DNA of 64,000 bases, taken from contig JAEZGY010000028.1 in the NCBI GenBank assembly GCA_023416695.1, forward strand, positions 27,689 to 91,688, in the 5' to 3' direction. Position numbers and translations under genes: made by a program. A model generated the notes under the pieces. That model made no database searches. It was not told the origin of the DNA and saw only the letters and a program-made list of their open reading frames with translations. Of this stretch, positions 51,485 to 60,579 are shown piece after piece. How positions within the stretch are numbered: position 1 is the first letter of the stretch; every line of letters starts with the position of its first letter. The stretch comes from Bacillota bacterium (GTDB taxonomy: Bacteria > Bacillota > Clostridia > Lachnospirales > Lachnospiraceae).

Positions 51485-54055
51485 TTACTCATCTCCTATT
51501 GCATCCGCAATTTTATCCAAGGATTGTCTTGCGAGCTCAAAGTCAAAATGTTCGATTTTATTAATTAACCAATCCACTTGTTCTTTGATATCACTACGAT
51601 ACATAGTTTCATATATTTCCTCAATATAGTCTGTCACAGCTGCATCATGACTTTCAATCATTTCTGCAAGAAGTGGGATTAGATTAATGGCCTCATTTTT
51701 CTTATACCCCTGCTTATACACATTCATAGTAACAGTATCGACATAAGAAACAACTTCCTTTAATACTTCTTGTAATTTTATTACATATGCTTCCAGTAAA
51801 TCTGAATTGATAATATCATGAGCCAATTCCTTTTCTAGCTCCTTCGTTACCTCTACCAATTCCATAGCTCCTATGGTACCAGCGGCCCCCTTAACTGTAT
51901 GTACATACACTCTAGCATTTGATATACTTTCCTCTAGTACCTTGTAAATATAGTGTTCCTCCCCTTGGTAGCCTCTCACAAAGCTAAAGAGAAGTTGATT
52001 GTATAAATTGTGATCATTAGATAAAAAGCCTAGGGCATAAAGATAATCAATTTTCTTAAATGGGTACTCAAAATTCTCCTGATTATTATCTCTTTCCTGA
52101 ATGTAGATTGGTTCACTCTCATCCAGTTGCAAGTATTTTAAAAGCAAACAATCCAATGAATGAAGACTAATTGGTTTTGCCAAATAATCTGTCATTAAAG
52201 CCATATTGAACTCCGTCTTCATTGTATCCATAGGATTTGCTGTCATGGCAATAATAGGACAATTAACTCCTTTTTTCCTGATAAGACTAGACACTTCAAA
52301 TCCTGACATTTTAGGCATAAATATATCCATTAAAATCATGTCATACTGATTATCCCGTAACATCTCAAGTGCCATGTATCCATCCTTTGCAATGGACACA
52401 TTTACACCAAACTTAACAAGTAACTCATATACAACCACTTGATTGATACTATTATCTTCTACAACCAGTATATTTCCCTTAAATCGTCTAATATGATTAT
52501 CAATAGAATGCCTAATCTCTGTACTTTTAACTTCATCTGGGTTACATGGTTTAAGAGGTAATACAATGGTTACCTTTGTTCCTACATCTACCTCACTCTC
52601 TACCATAATACTGCCACCAATCAAATCTACCAACTGCTTTGTAATCACCATCCCAAGACCGGTTCCATCTTGTATTCTTGTTCTGATATTATCCTCTTGG
52701 GAGAATGGATTAAAAATATCCTTTAAAAACTCTGTCTTCATACCGATTCCAGTGTCTAGAATGACAAATCGTATAGCACCTTTATAATTATCTACTGTCA
52801 TCGTTACACTTCCACGCAACGTATACTTTACTCCATTGGACAATATATTAGTTAGTATCTGACCAATACGCAAAGAATCTCCTCTATAGGTATCTCCTAC
52901 CTCCTTATTCACTTCAATCACAAGACTTATATTCTTTTCTTGCGCTTTTAATTCCAACAAGGAAGCAAATCGATTAATTAACGCACGAAGGGAAAAAGGT
53001 TCCTCTACAATAGGCATCTCCTGCTCAGAAATCTTTGTAAAGTCCAAAATTTGATTTATGATATTAAGTAAGTCCGTAGCACTTTCTTCTATTTTCTCCA
53101 AGTAATTGTATATCTTAAAGCTCCTAGTTTCATCTAACGCAAGGCTAGTCAAACCTAGAATTCCATTCATAGGAGTGCGAATTTCATGACTCATCTTAGC
53201 TAAAAACTCAGACTTAGCCTTCATCGCTTCTTCTGCCGCTGCCTTAGCCTCTTGTAATTCCGTAACATCTAGATATACACCTCGATATCCTATGTAAGCT
53301 CCTAATTCATTTCTTTTTGCTAATCCATTCTGTAGAACCCAGTGTATCTTATGGTTCTTATCCTCTAGTGGAAGGAGGACATCCTTTAGAATCATATTTT
53401 CAGCTCGCAACATTTTTTTAAAACGATGGGCTAACTGTTTTCTCACATTTAAAGGAAATTGCTCATAAAAATATTTACCAATATAATCATCAGGCTCATA
53501 GCCAAGTACCGTTCTAATACCATCACTTATATAGGTAAAGCGCCCCATTTGGTCCATTTCAAAAATAAATTCATTAGTAACCATTGACAAAGCAAGAAAA
53601 CGCTCCTCACTTTCCTCGATTAAGTGCTGAGCAAGATACTGTTCCGTAATATCCTCAACAAAGCAGGCGCAATAGCCATATTCAGGCTGATAGCAAGTAT
53701 GCTTTAGATACTTACCTAATGTCTCATTGTATTCAATTAATGTATTACTCTCCCCTCGAATCGCTACATCTCCATAGAACTGTATCAGAACCTTATCCCA
53801 GTTTGGAAATAGATTCTTAAAACTATATTTAAGCAAATCCCCTTTAGAAACTCCAACGATATCTGCATACGCTTCATTTACAAAGTCAAATTCTAAGTCA
53901 AGAGGCCGTTTAATTAAATCAGTTTTTATTAGCGCAATAAAAAAACCATTGGACATGTGTTCAAATAAGCTAGTCAAGCTCTCTGAGTCAGAGAAAAAAG
54001 AGTGTCTTTTTCGATTCTTAAGTTTTTTGCCAAATCCCTTAACTTTTTTTAACAT
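51485..54055 (-). CDS. Hybrid sensor histidine kinase (PAS-PAS-HisKA-HATPase-REC-Hpt)
   Basis: 856 residues, no membrane segment, so a cytoplasmic sensor. PAS domains lie at about 30-140 and 150-268. HisKA has KMSHEIRTPMNG (His290). The ATPase has ILSNGVKYT (N box), DTGIGM and GTGLGM. The receiver is about 528-640 with Asp577 in LMDIFMP. The Hpt domain has HTVKGAAGTIGA (His719). This is a full phosphorelay in one protein. The response regulator encoded by the next base is the natural phosphate acceptor. The signal is unknown. Confidence 0.95.
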   Translation of the reverse strand: MLKKVKGFGKKLKNRKRHSFFSDSESLTSLFEHMSNGFFIALIKTDLIKRPLDLEFDFVNEAYADIVGVSKGDLLKYSFKNLFPNWDKVLIQFYGDVAIRGESNTLIEYNETLGKYLKHTCYQPEYGYCACFVEDITEQYLAQHLIEESEERFLALSMVTNEFIFEMDQMGRFTYISDGIRTVLGYEPDDYIGKYFYEQFPLNVRKQLAHRFKKMLRAENMILKDVLLPLEDKNHKIHWVLQNGLAKRNELGAYIGYRGVYLDVTELQEAKAAAEEAMKAKSEFLAKMSHEIRTPMNGILGLTSLALDETRSFKIYNYLEKIEESATDLLNIINQILDFTKISEQEMPIVEEPFSLRALINRFASLLELKAQEKNISLVIEVNKEVGDTYRGDSLRIGQILTNILSNGVKYTLRGSVTMTVDNYKGAIRFVILDTGIGMKTEFLKDIFNPFSQEDNIRTRIQDGTGLGMVITKQLVDLIGGSIMVESEVDVGTKVTIVLPLKPCNPDEVKSTEIRHSIDNHIRRFKGNILVVEDNSINQVVVYELLVKFGVNVSIAKDGYMALEMLRDNQYDMILMDIFMPKMSGFEVSSLIRKKGVNCPIIAMTANPMDTMKTEFNMALMTDYLAKPISLHSLDCLLLKYLQLDESEPIYIQERDNNQENFEYPFKKIDYLYALGFLSNDHNLYNQLLFSFVRGYQGEEHYIYKVLEESISNARVYVHTVKGAAGTIGAMELVEVTKELEKELAHDIINSDLLEAYVIKLQEVLKEVVSYVDTVTMNVYKQGYKKNEAINLIPLLAEMIESHDAAVTDYIEEIYETMYRSDIKEQVDWLINKIEHFDFELARQSLDKIADAIGDE

Positions 54056-54160
54056 TAGTAGTACTCCCTATCCTCTAAAATGTAATGGTTAAAACCAATC
54101 TGTCTATAAGGTTAATTATACCATAATCTTTAAAAATACAGTAATTTATCTATTGATTTA

Positions 54161-55336
54161 CTACTTTTTTTTAATTAATCGATATTGCTCCTCTATCGGA
54201 TCTTTAAGGTCATAAATCCGCTTCCATTCTTTGGAGTCAGTTACTTTTACTGCCTCACACCTATTTTTATACAGAAAACGAATAATGTTATAGCAATTTA
54301 TCCATATTTCACCGTTTCCATCTTTTTGAGATTCATCAAAAATTATCTGCATACCAAAATGAAGATGGGAAGTTTCAATATTATTAGTATTTTCCTTAGT
54401 ACTATATCCCGTTCTGCCCATATAACCAATCACATCACCTGCTGTAACAACACTACCTTCTTTTAGGTCTGAACAATACGGATAGTTCTTTCTTAAATGA
54501 GCGTAATAATAATATCTCTTCTTATCGAAGCTTCTGATACCAATTCGCCAACCTCCATATTGATTCCAGCCAATCGCCTCCACATATCCTGATTCTACTG
54601 CAATCACAGGAGTACCAACCTGACCCATCATATCATGTCCAAGATGTCTTCTTCTATATCCGTAAGATCTAGATACACCAAAATCATCAAAATCACTATA
54701 TGGAAAATTTTTGGCTATTGGTAAAAAAGCCTTAAGACCATATTTCTTTTCCCACATAATCTGCGGATTACTATCATCCTTCAAAACCTGTACTTCATAT
54801 TCTCCAACAAGACCACCTAAAATTGCTTCATAGGAGTCATAATAATATGCATAATATTTCATATCCTTTGTCAGAGACTCCATTGTCACCTTCTTTTCAG
54901 TTAGTGTTTTTACTAAATCTGACATCTGAGAACTTTTATATTTATTAAAATTTCCTCCATTTTTTGCAGCAATATAAGCTAAAAGCTGTATCCAATGTAC
55001 ATGAATTTCTTCTTCATAAGTGTCTACGTCATATTGATAAGCATCACATAACGCTTGATAGGAAACATTAAAATCCACCCATTTGATATACTTATTGTCT
55101 TGTGTTCCCTCCTCCTCTGACTCCTCCTCGCTCTGCTCTTTGGTTGTCTCAATTTCAGAGGTCTCATAGTTCTCTTCCGTAGTATTGTTATTGACTATTT
55201 TAGCGAAGGTAAGATTACTATCCTCCTTAGAATCTTTTGTATCTGCCATATTTTTTTTGTAAACCAACGCCATTACTAATAGAATTAATATTGCCATTTC
55301 AACAAGAATTACTATTTTATGCTTATTCAATATCAT
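54161..55336 (-). CDS. M23-family peptidase, membrane anchored
   Basis: 391 residues. An N-terminal membrane segment (about 7-25) leads to an acidic Glu/Thr linker (about 45-85), a helical middle domain, and a C-terminal LytM domain: RRHLGHDMMGQVGTPV carries the first zinc His and Asp, and SHLHFGM the later His residues. It should cut peptidoglycan cross-links outside the membrane. Spore-type M23 proteins in Clostridia (SpoIIQ-like) are shorter; this resembles the larger sporulation or cell-separation forms. It is monocistronic. Confidence 0.88.
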   Translation of the reverse strand: MILNKHKIVILVEMAILILLVMALVYKKNMADTKDSKEDSNLTFAKIVNNNTTEENYETSEIETTKEQSEEESEEEGTQDNKYIKWVDFNVSYQALCDAYQYDVDTYEEEIHVHWIQLLAYIAAKNGGNFNKYKSSQMSDLVKTLTEKKVTMESLTKDMKYYAYYYDSYEAILGGLVGEYEVQVLKDDSNPQIMWEKKYGLKAFLPIAKNFPYSDFDDFGVSRSYGYRRRHLGHDMMGQVGTPVIAVESGYVEAIGWNQYGGWRIGIRSFDKKRYYYYAHLRKNYPYCSDLKEGSVVTAGDVIGYMGRTGYSTKENTNNIETSHLHFGMQIIFDESQKDGNGEIWINCYNIIRFLYKNRCEAVKVTDSKEWKRIYDLKDPIEEQYRLIKKK

Positions 55337-55477
55337 TGCTCCTAAAACTATGTTGTGTCGTAATATTTTATGACCTATTAGATTCCTTCATTACAAAAAA
55401 GTATATTCCTTATTTTATCAATATGAGTTGCATTTTTACTGTCCACATAGTAGGATGAAATAAAAAGGGGTAATTTT

Positions 55478-56119
55478 ATGGAAATGAATGAAGCAAAAAT
55501 CACATGCGCTTACAATTCGGCTTTAACACTGAAAGCCACACATGGTCATTTTGCTACGAACCATTCTCACATTAATTACTACATCGACCTAACCACACTT
55601 AAAGTAAGACACACACAGGCCTCAGCCATTGCCAAATCTATGGCTGGCAAATACGTTTCTACCACTGTAGTGGACACTATCATCTGTATGGATGACATGG
55701 AAATTATCGGTGCATATCTTGCTGAGGATCTATCTGCTGCAGGTATCATGTCTATGAACTCACATACATCCATTAATGTTATAAGCCCAGAGTTCAATTC
55801 CAATGGTCAACTTATCTTTAGGGATAATATTCAACCTATGATAAACAACAAACATGTACTATTACTCTTAGCTTCTGCAACCACTGGTAAAACAATCGCC
55901 AAAAGTCTTGAATGTATCCAATACTATGGTGGTATTGTGGAAGGAATCTCCGCAATATTTAGCGCTGCTAAAAACATCTATGGACATAACATTCATACTA
56001 TATTCTCTGCAGATGATTTATCAGATTACATGAATTTCCCACCAAGAGATTGTCCTCTCTGTAAACAGGGAAGAAAAATAGATGCCATTGTTAATAGCTG
56101 CGGCTATTCAAAACTTTAA
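55478..56119 (+). CDS. Orphan phosphoribosyltransferase-fold protein
   Basis: 213 residues resembling orotate phosphoribosyltransferase-like proteins of Clostridia. The position of the PRPP loop (residues 129-139) reads LLLASATTGKT: the ATTGKT part is kept, but the two acidic residues that normally precede it are Ala and Ser. The C-terminus has a Cys pair, CPLC, in PRDCPLCKQGRKIDAIVNSC, probably a small metal knuckle or redox site. It is not next to pyrimidine genes. The real substrate is unknown; a catalytically altered or regulatory PRTase is possible. Confidence 0.75.
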   Translation: MEMNEAKITCAYNSALTLKATHGHFATNHSHINYYIDLTTLKVRHTQASAIAKSMAGKYVSTTVVDTIICMDDMEIIGAYLAEDLSAAGIMSMNSHTSINVISPEFNSNGQLIFRDNIQPMINNKHVLLLLASATTGKTIAKSLECIQYYGGIVEGISAIFSAAKNIYGHNIHTIFSADDLSDYMNFPPRDCPLCKQGRKIDAIVNSCGYSKL

Positions 56120-56165
56120 ATAAACCATACTACCGTAGTCCATGTGTCATTTCAAGCTTTTTTAT

Positions 56166-56201
56166 AATTAGGGAGTTGCCATTCATAGCAACTCCCTAAT
56201 T
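56166..56201. terminator. Bidirectional terminator, PRTase / cellulase
   Basis: The arms AATTAGGGAGTTGC and GCAACTCCCTAATT are perfect, with an 8-base loop and a T-rich right flank. Confidence 0.9.
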
Positions 56202-56217
56202 TTAATAATATAGTTTG

Positions 56218-58251
56218 TTAAATCTTAATCTTTTTGATAACAGAATACTTACTATACAGTCTTTTATCCCCAACCTTAATATAGGCTCTTATCTTGATGT
56301 AATACGTTCTGTTTTTCTTAAGATCTCCAGTAACATAGGATGTTTGTTTTGGATTTGTTACCTTCTTTATAGCTCGATAACCACTACTCTTTTTCGTTGA
56401 TATATAGATCACATATCCATCAGCCCCACTAAATGTTCGATAGCTTATTTTTAATTTAGAACCACTGAACTTCGTCACCTTACTTAAAACTGGTACAGTT
56501 TTCTTCGTAAGCTTATTATACTTAGCTACCCTCCTAATTCTTTTCTCATAGGAAGAGAGAGTAATCCCATTCTTTCCCAATGGAATTTCACTATCTAGTC
56601 CTACAAAATCACCATAGGACTGCCATAGTACTTCCTTAACAAAATTATACTTTTCCATATCCCAGGTCTTAAAGTCATCCTTTATAAGCCCTCCAGTATC
56701 CCCTGAATTAGCATTGTAGCACCAATATGTATGGCTTATTTGGTTCGTTTTAATCAACTTCCTTAAATAGGTCATCCACTTTAGGTTTGGCTCTGTCATA
56801 TACCCACCCCATTCTCCGATAAATACTGGGGCAATGCTTTGTTGATGTATATAGAACCAGTTGTCCTTCCAACAATCCTTCATTAAGGATTGATAGGTAA
56901 AGTTCTTTTGAAACCAAGGCTGATTATATACCGATGGACCATAATCATGGGGGCTATAAATCAGCTTATTCTGATATTTACCTAAATTAATTGGGTAGTC
57001 TTTTACTCCTCGAAGATTACCTCCCCACCAATTATAATAATAGTCCTTAGCCTTTTTGGAAGTATAATTACTATTCTGTTTTATATTCTTTGGATAGATT
57101 TCTATACCACTTACAATAATAAGAGCATTAGGATTCACCTTAAGAATCTGAAGTGCTGTCTTCTCGGCTACGTACTTCCAATTATTTTTACTCTTACTAT
57201 TATTCCAAATGGCCTTATTGGTATCATTTGCTCCACCATGAGGTTCATTTTTCAGATCAAAAGCAATAACAGTATCATCATTTTTATATCGCTTTGCTAA
57301 CCAGGTAAGTGAGTTGATATAATCCTTTTCAGTAATAGAACCATTATACCAAAGAGGATAGAGATGGCCTTGAGGATCCGTTTTGGCACTGTGAATTCCA
57401 AACATGATTTTTATTCCATTTGCTCGACATAGAGAAACAAAATAATCTAATATCTGTAGGCTATTCTTTCCATTCAAATAAGAATTAATTGCAGAATTGT
57501 AATTGGCGTTTGGGTAAATGCCTTCTTTCCAGTTCAGTATTAATTCACAGGAGATAGGAACCCGAATCAGATTAAATCCTTTGTCTGCAATAGCCTGTAC
57601 AGAGGTAATTAAGTCCGAGGCCCAAAGTCCATCCAAGCAATTGGTTCCAGTGTTATATCCAAACCAATTAAGTCCTGTAAGAAAGACCTGAGTTCCATTT
57701 TTGTTCACTATTTTATTGCCTTTGGCATAAAGCCAGTCATTAGTAGTTGCTTTTGGAATCGTAATCTCCTTATGATTTGCTAATCTTTCCTTAGATGTAG
57801 AGGATTCGTTTGTCTTAGTTACTTCGGAACTTTGTAATTCATAGTTTACCTGTACTGAATTTGTACTAAGAGTATCCGCATCAGTAAAAATTCCTCCAAA
57901 GCTTACACTACTCCCAGGTTCTATAACCCCATTATAAGACATAGACTTACACTCTAAATAATGATTAGATATAGTTCCTGTGGTATTCCAAAGCTGACTA
58001 ATTTTTTCTTTCCCTGTAACTGGAAGTCTTACACTCCAGCTCCCTATACTCTTATTTAAGCCATTGGTCACTGTAAACTCCCACCCGAAATAAGAGATAC
58101 CATTACTATCCCAGCTACTAGTTTTTTTCAGTGCTACATTAACGGTGTTACTTGTAGCAGCTTGACTATAATATCCACCTTTAAAAAACATAGCTAGTAG
58201 AGATAACACCCCAACAATACAAAATAAGATATATTTTTCTTTTTTCTTCAT
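56218..58251 (-). CDS. Secreted GH5 endoglucanase with N-terminal CBM2-like module
   Basis: 677 residues. A signal peptide (about 1-31, ending SQAA) leads to a CBM2-like cellulose-binding module (about 35-140: SWDSNGISYFGWEFTVTNG, EPGSSVSFGG), a Ser/Thr linker, and a GH5 catalytic domain (about 170-520). The acid is Glu336 in DLKNEPHGG and the nucleophile Glu480 in VFIGEWGGY. A fibronectin-III-like domain (about 590-677) ends it. It cleaves beta-1,4-glucan, a sign of plant-polymer degradation. The module order (CBM2 at the N-terminus) is less common. No dockerin is seen, so it is a free enzyme. Confidence 0.92.
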   Translation of the reverse strand: MKKKEKYILFCIVGVLSLLAMFFKGGYYSQAATSNTVNVALKKTSSWDSNGISYFGWEFTVTNGLNKSIGSWSVRLPVTGKEKISQLWNTTGTISNHYLECKSMSYNGVIEPGSSVSFGGIFTDADTLSTNSVQVNYELQSSEVTKTNESSTSKERLANHKEITIPKATTNDWLYAKGNKIVNKNGTQVFLTGLNWFGYNTGTNCLDGLWASDLITSVQAIADKGFNLIRVPISCELILNWKEGIYPNANYNSAINSYLNGKNSLQILDYFVSLCRANGIKIMFGIHSAKTDPQGHLYPLWYNGSITEKDYINSLTWLAKRYKNDDTVIAFDLKNEPHGGANDTNKAIWNNSKSKNNWKYVAEKTALQILKVNPNALIIVSGIEIYPKNIKQNSNYTSKKAKDYYYNWWGGNLRGVKDYPINLGKYQNKLIYSPHDYGPSVYNQPWFQKNFTYQSLMKDCWKDNWFYIHQQSIAPVFIGEWGGYMTEPNLKWMTYLRKLIKTNQISHTYWCYNANSGDTGGLIKDDFKTWDMEKYNFVKEVLWQSYGDFVGLDSEIPLGKNGITLSSYEKRIRRVAKYNKLTKKTVPVLSKVTKFSGSKLKISYRTFSGADGYVIYISTKKSSGYRAIKKVTNPKQTSYVTGDLKKNRTYYIKIRAYIKVGDKRLYSKYSVIKKIKI

Positions 58252-58365
58252 ACCTTTTATCCTCTATTGCAAAAATAATCTCAGTATCTATAATAATATC
58301 GACATCAATCTTAAAAAAAGACATAAATTATTAATGTTTTCCAATCCACCTAGACACGAGAGTAT

Positions 58366-58383
58366 TTTTATATTAATATAAAA
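58366..58383. repeat. 18-bp perfect AT palindrome upstream of degV
   Basis: TTTTATATT AATATAAAA, 42 bases before the degV start. It could be an operator or simply AT-rich promoter DNA of the cellulase/degV divergent region (58252-58425). Confidence 0.35.
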
Positions 58384-58425
58384 TCAGTATAGATTAAATT
58401 CTAATAGTAGGAGTGATACTACCCC

Positions 58426-59289
58426 ATGAGCCAAATTATATTAAGTGCTGACAGCACATGTGATCTAGGCACTACACTAAAGGAAGATTACAATGTCCAC
58501 TACTTCCCTTATCACATTATACTAGAGGATAAAGAATATCTAGATAATGTGGATATTACACCAGAAGATATCTATAAAGCATACTATGAACGCAAAGTTC
58601 TTCCTAAAACTTCAGCAATCAATGTAGAGGAATACATTAATTATCTAAAGGTTTTTACAGATGAAGGCCACGAAGTTGTGCATTTCAACCTAGGTAGCGC
58701 TCTTTCTAGTTCCTATCAGAACTGTAAATTAGCTGCTGAGGAGTTACCTGGCGTTTACCCAATCAATAGCTGTAGTTTGTCTACCGGAATTGGACTTCAA
58801 GTACTAGATGCAGCAGACATGATAATAGCTGGGAAAAGTGCTAAGGAGATCTATGATGCTCTTCATGAGTCTACTGAGCAATACCATGCTAGCTTTATTT
58901 TAAATACTCTGACCTTTCTTCACGCTGGAGGCCGATGCTCCTCTGTTGCTAAGTTAGGTGCCAATCTATTAAGTTTAAAGCCTTGTATAGAAGTGGATAA
59001 TACCACTGGAGGAATGAACGTAGGCAAAAAATATCGAGGTAATTTGGAAAAGGTTTTAGTTCGTTATGTAAAAGACAAATTGCAACAATACCCAGACATA
59101 GTGACCAATCGTATCTTTATCACTCACTCTACTATTGAACAGAAATATATCGATATTGTGAAAGAAACCATAAACAGTGTTATGCATTTTGATAATATCT
59201 ATGTGACGAAAGCCAGTTGTACAATCTCTAGCCACTGCGGCCCAGGCACATTAGGAATTTTGTTTAAAACAAAAACAAAATCCAAATAA
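58426..59289 (+). CDS. DegV-family fatty acid-binding protein
   Basis: 287 residues. N-terminus ILSADSTCDLGTTLKEDYN, then LPKTSAINVEEYINYLK, SALSSSYQNCKLAAEEL and NTLTFLHAGGRCS, and the C-terminal SSHCGPGTLGILF, all typical of DegV. These proteins bind fatty acids and in some Firmicutes act as FakB, presenting the acyl chain to the kinase FakA. FakA is not in the window. The ribosome site TAGGAG precedes ATG. It is monocistronic. Confidence 0.94.
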   Translation: MSQIILSADSTCDLGTTLKEDYNVHYFPYHIILEDKEYLDNVDITPEDIYKAYYERKVLPKTSAINVEEYINYLKVFTDEGHEVVHFNLGSALSSSYQNCKLAAEELPGVYPINSCSLSTGIGLQVLDAADMIIAGKSAKEIYDALHESTEQYHASFILNTLTFLHAGGRCSSVAKLGANLLSLKPCIEVDNTTGGMNVGKKYRGNLEKVLVRYVKDKLQQYPDIVTNRIFITHSTIEQKYIDIVKETINSVMHFDNIYVTKASCTISSHCGPGTLGILFKTKTKSK

Positions 59290-59292
59290 ATT

Positions 59293-59333
59293 AAAGCACC
59301 TAAACATCATTTATTTATGTTTTAGGTGCTTTT
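59293..59333. terminator. Bidirectional terminator, degV / HAD
   Basis: AAAGCACCTAAACAT pairs with ATGTTTTAGGTGCTTT (one bulged T); a T-run follows. Confidence 0.88.
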
Positions 59334-59335
59334 AC

Positions 59336-59962
59336 TTATTGCCTCAATAATCTAGGCAATTCTTCAAAGGAGGTAATCTTTCTTTCATATTCATTCACTT
59401 CACCAAATCCATAAGAGGCATAGATAAAAGGTACTCCAGCTTTTTTTGCGGAAAGCTGATCTCCTAATGTGTCTCCTACGTATATTGGATGCAAAAACCC
59501 ATTTCGTTCTATTACTAAGCTTATATTTCCTGCCTTATCAAGCCCTGTTCTTCCTGGATTCTCATAATCCACAAAATACTTCCTTAAGTTATGAGCTTTA
59601 AAGAAGGCCTCTATATACCCTACCTGACAGTTACTTACAATAGCAAGCTTGTATTGCTTAGATAACTCCTTTAAGGTTTCCTCTACATGAGAAAATAGAA
59701 CTCCACCAATCTTACTTACATACTCATTTTCATGGGCACATAAGTGAGCAAGAACGTCTAATCTTACGGTTTCTTCTTCATCAGGTAATATTTTTTTTAT
59801 GATATCCTTCAACAGCATTCCCATAACATCCATAATATCCTGTTTATTTAGCACTTTTTTGATACCAAGCTGCTTTAAAACTATATTCCAAGATTCAGCA
59901 ACTTGTTCACTAGAATCCCATAGTGTACCATCCAAATCAAAAATTATACTATCTACTATCAT
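59336..59962 (-). CDS. HAD-family hydrolase (Gph-like)
   Basis: 208 residues. HAD motifs in order: FDLDGTLWDSSEQV (I), IVSNCQVGY (II), the Lys in GLDKAGN (III) and YVGDTLGDQLSAKKAGVPF (IV). The helical cap between I and II places it with phosphoglycolate-phosphatase-like enzymes. Substrate not visible: phosphoglycolate, sugar phosphates or beta-phosphoglucomutase-like substrates are possible. It is monocistronic and convergent with degV. Confidence 0.9.
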   Translation of the reverse strand: MIVDSIIFDLDGTLWDSSEQVAESWNIVLKQLGIKKVLNKQDIMDVMGMLLKDIIKKILPDEEETVRLDVLAHLCAHENEYVSKIGGVLFSHVEETLKELSKQYKLAIVSNCQVGYIEAFFKAHNLRKYFVDYENPGRTGLDKAGNISLVIERNGFLHPIYVGDTLGDQLSAKKAGVPFIYASYGFGEVNEYERKITSFEELPRLLRQ

Positions 59963-60102
59963 TATGTTCTCCTTTTTTGAAGTGTCATAGACTATATTTT
60001 ATGGCTTATTTCTACTAATGGCTTGAAAACTTATATAAGAAAAGCTACAATGTTAACATTCAAAATCAACAACTTCATTCTACACTATATAGGAGGTATC
60101 CC

Positions 60103-60548
60103 ATGTCAAAGATTGATTTAGTTCGTAGTGAGATGGTTACTGCCATGAAGGCCGCAATAAACCAAGAAAAGATGCCCTTTCCATGTTACTTTCTGTGCTA
60201 AAAAACAAAGCAATAGATAAGCGCACAGATTTAACAGAGGAAGAAGAAAATGAGGTTATCTTAAAAGAAATTAAACAAACAAAAGAAACCTTGGACACAG
60301 CTCCTGTTAATCGAGCTGATATTATTAAAGAATGTAATCTAAGAATCAGTGTGTATCAAGAGTTTGCTCCTAAATTCTTAAGCGAAGAAGAAATTAAAAA
60401 CATCATTTCTTCTATTCTTGATAAATTAAGCATTACCCAACCTACTGCTAAAGACAAAGGCATAATTATGAAAGAATTAATGCCTCAGGTAAAAGGGAAA
60501 GCAGATGGTAAATTAGTAAATGATTTAGTTACGTCTCTATTTCAATAA
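60103..60548 (+). pseudogene. GatB/YqeY-domain protein with a minus-one frameshift
   Basis: ATG 60103 has a perfect AGGAGGT five bases upstream and encodes MSKIDLVRSEMVTAMKA, the usual YqeY start. Then the frame runs into a stop at 60202. From about 60153 the minus-one frame reads NKPRKDALSMLLSVLKNKAI and on to 60548 (SEEEIKNIISSIL, KGIIMKELMPQVKGKADGKL), the rest of a YqeY protein. One added base in GGCCGC (60150-60155) restores 148 residues, the family size. It is a mutation or a sequencing error. YqeY is linked to tRNA-dependent amidation domains; its function is unclear. Confidence 0.88.
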
Positions 60549-60579
60549 TGAATGATTCTAGCAAGCCTCTCTGCATATT

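Noticed and set aside
60148..60185. Programmed minus-one frameshifting in the YqeY gene.
   Set aside because: No X-XXY-YYZ slippery heptamer is in frame in the overlap, and YqeY is not known to be recoded. A mutation or sequencing error is simpler.
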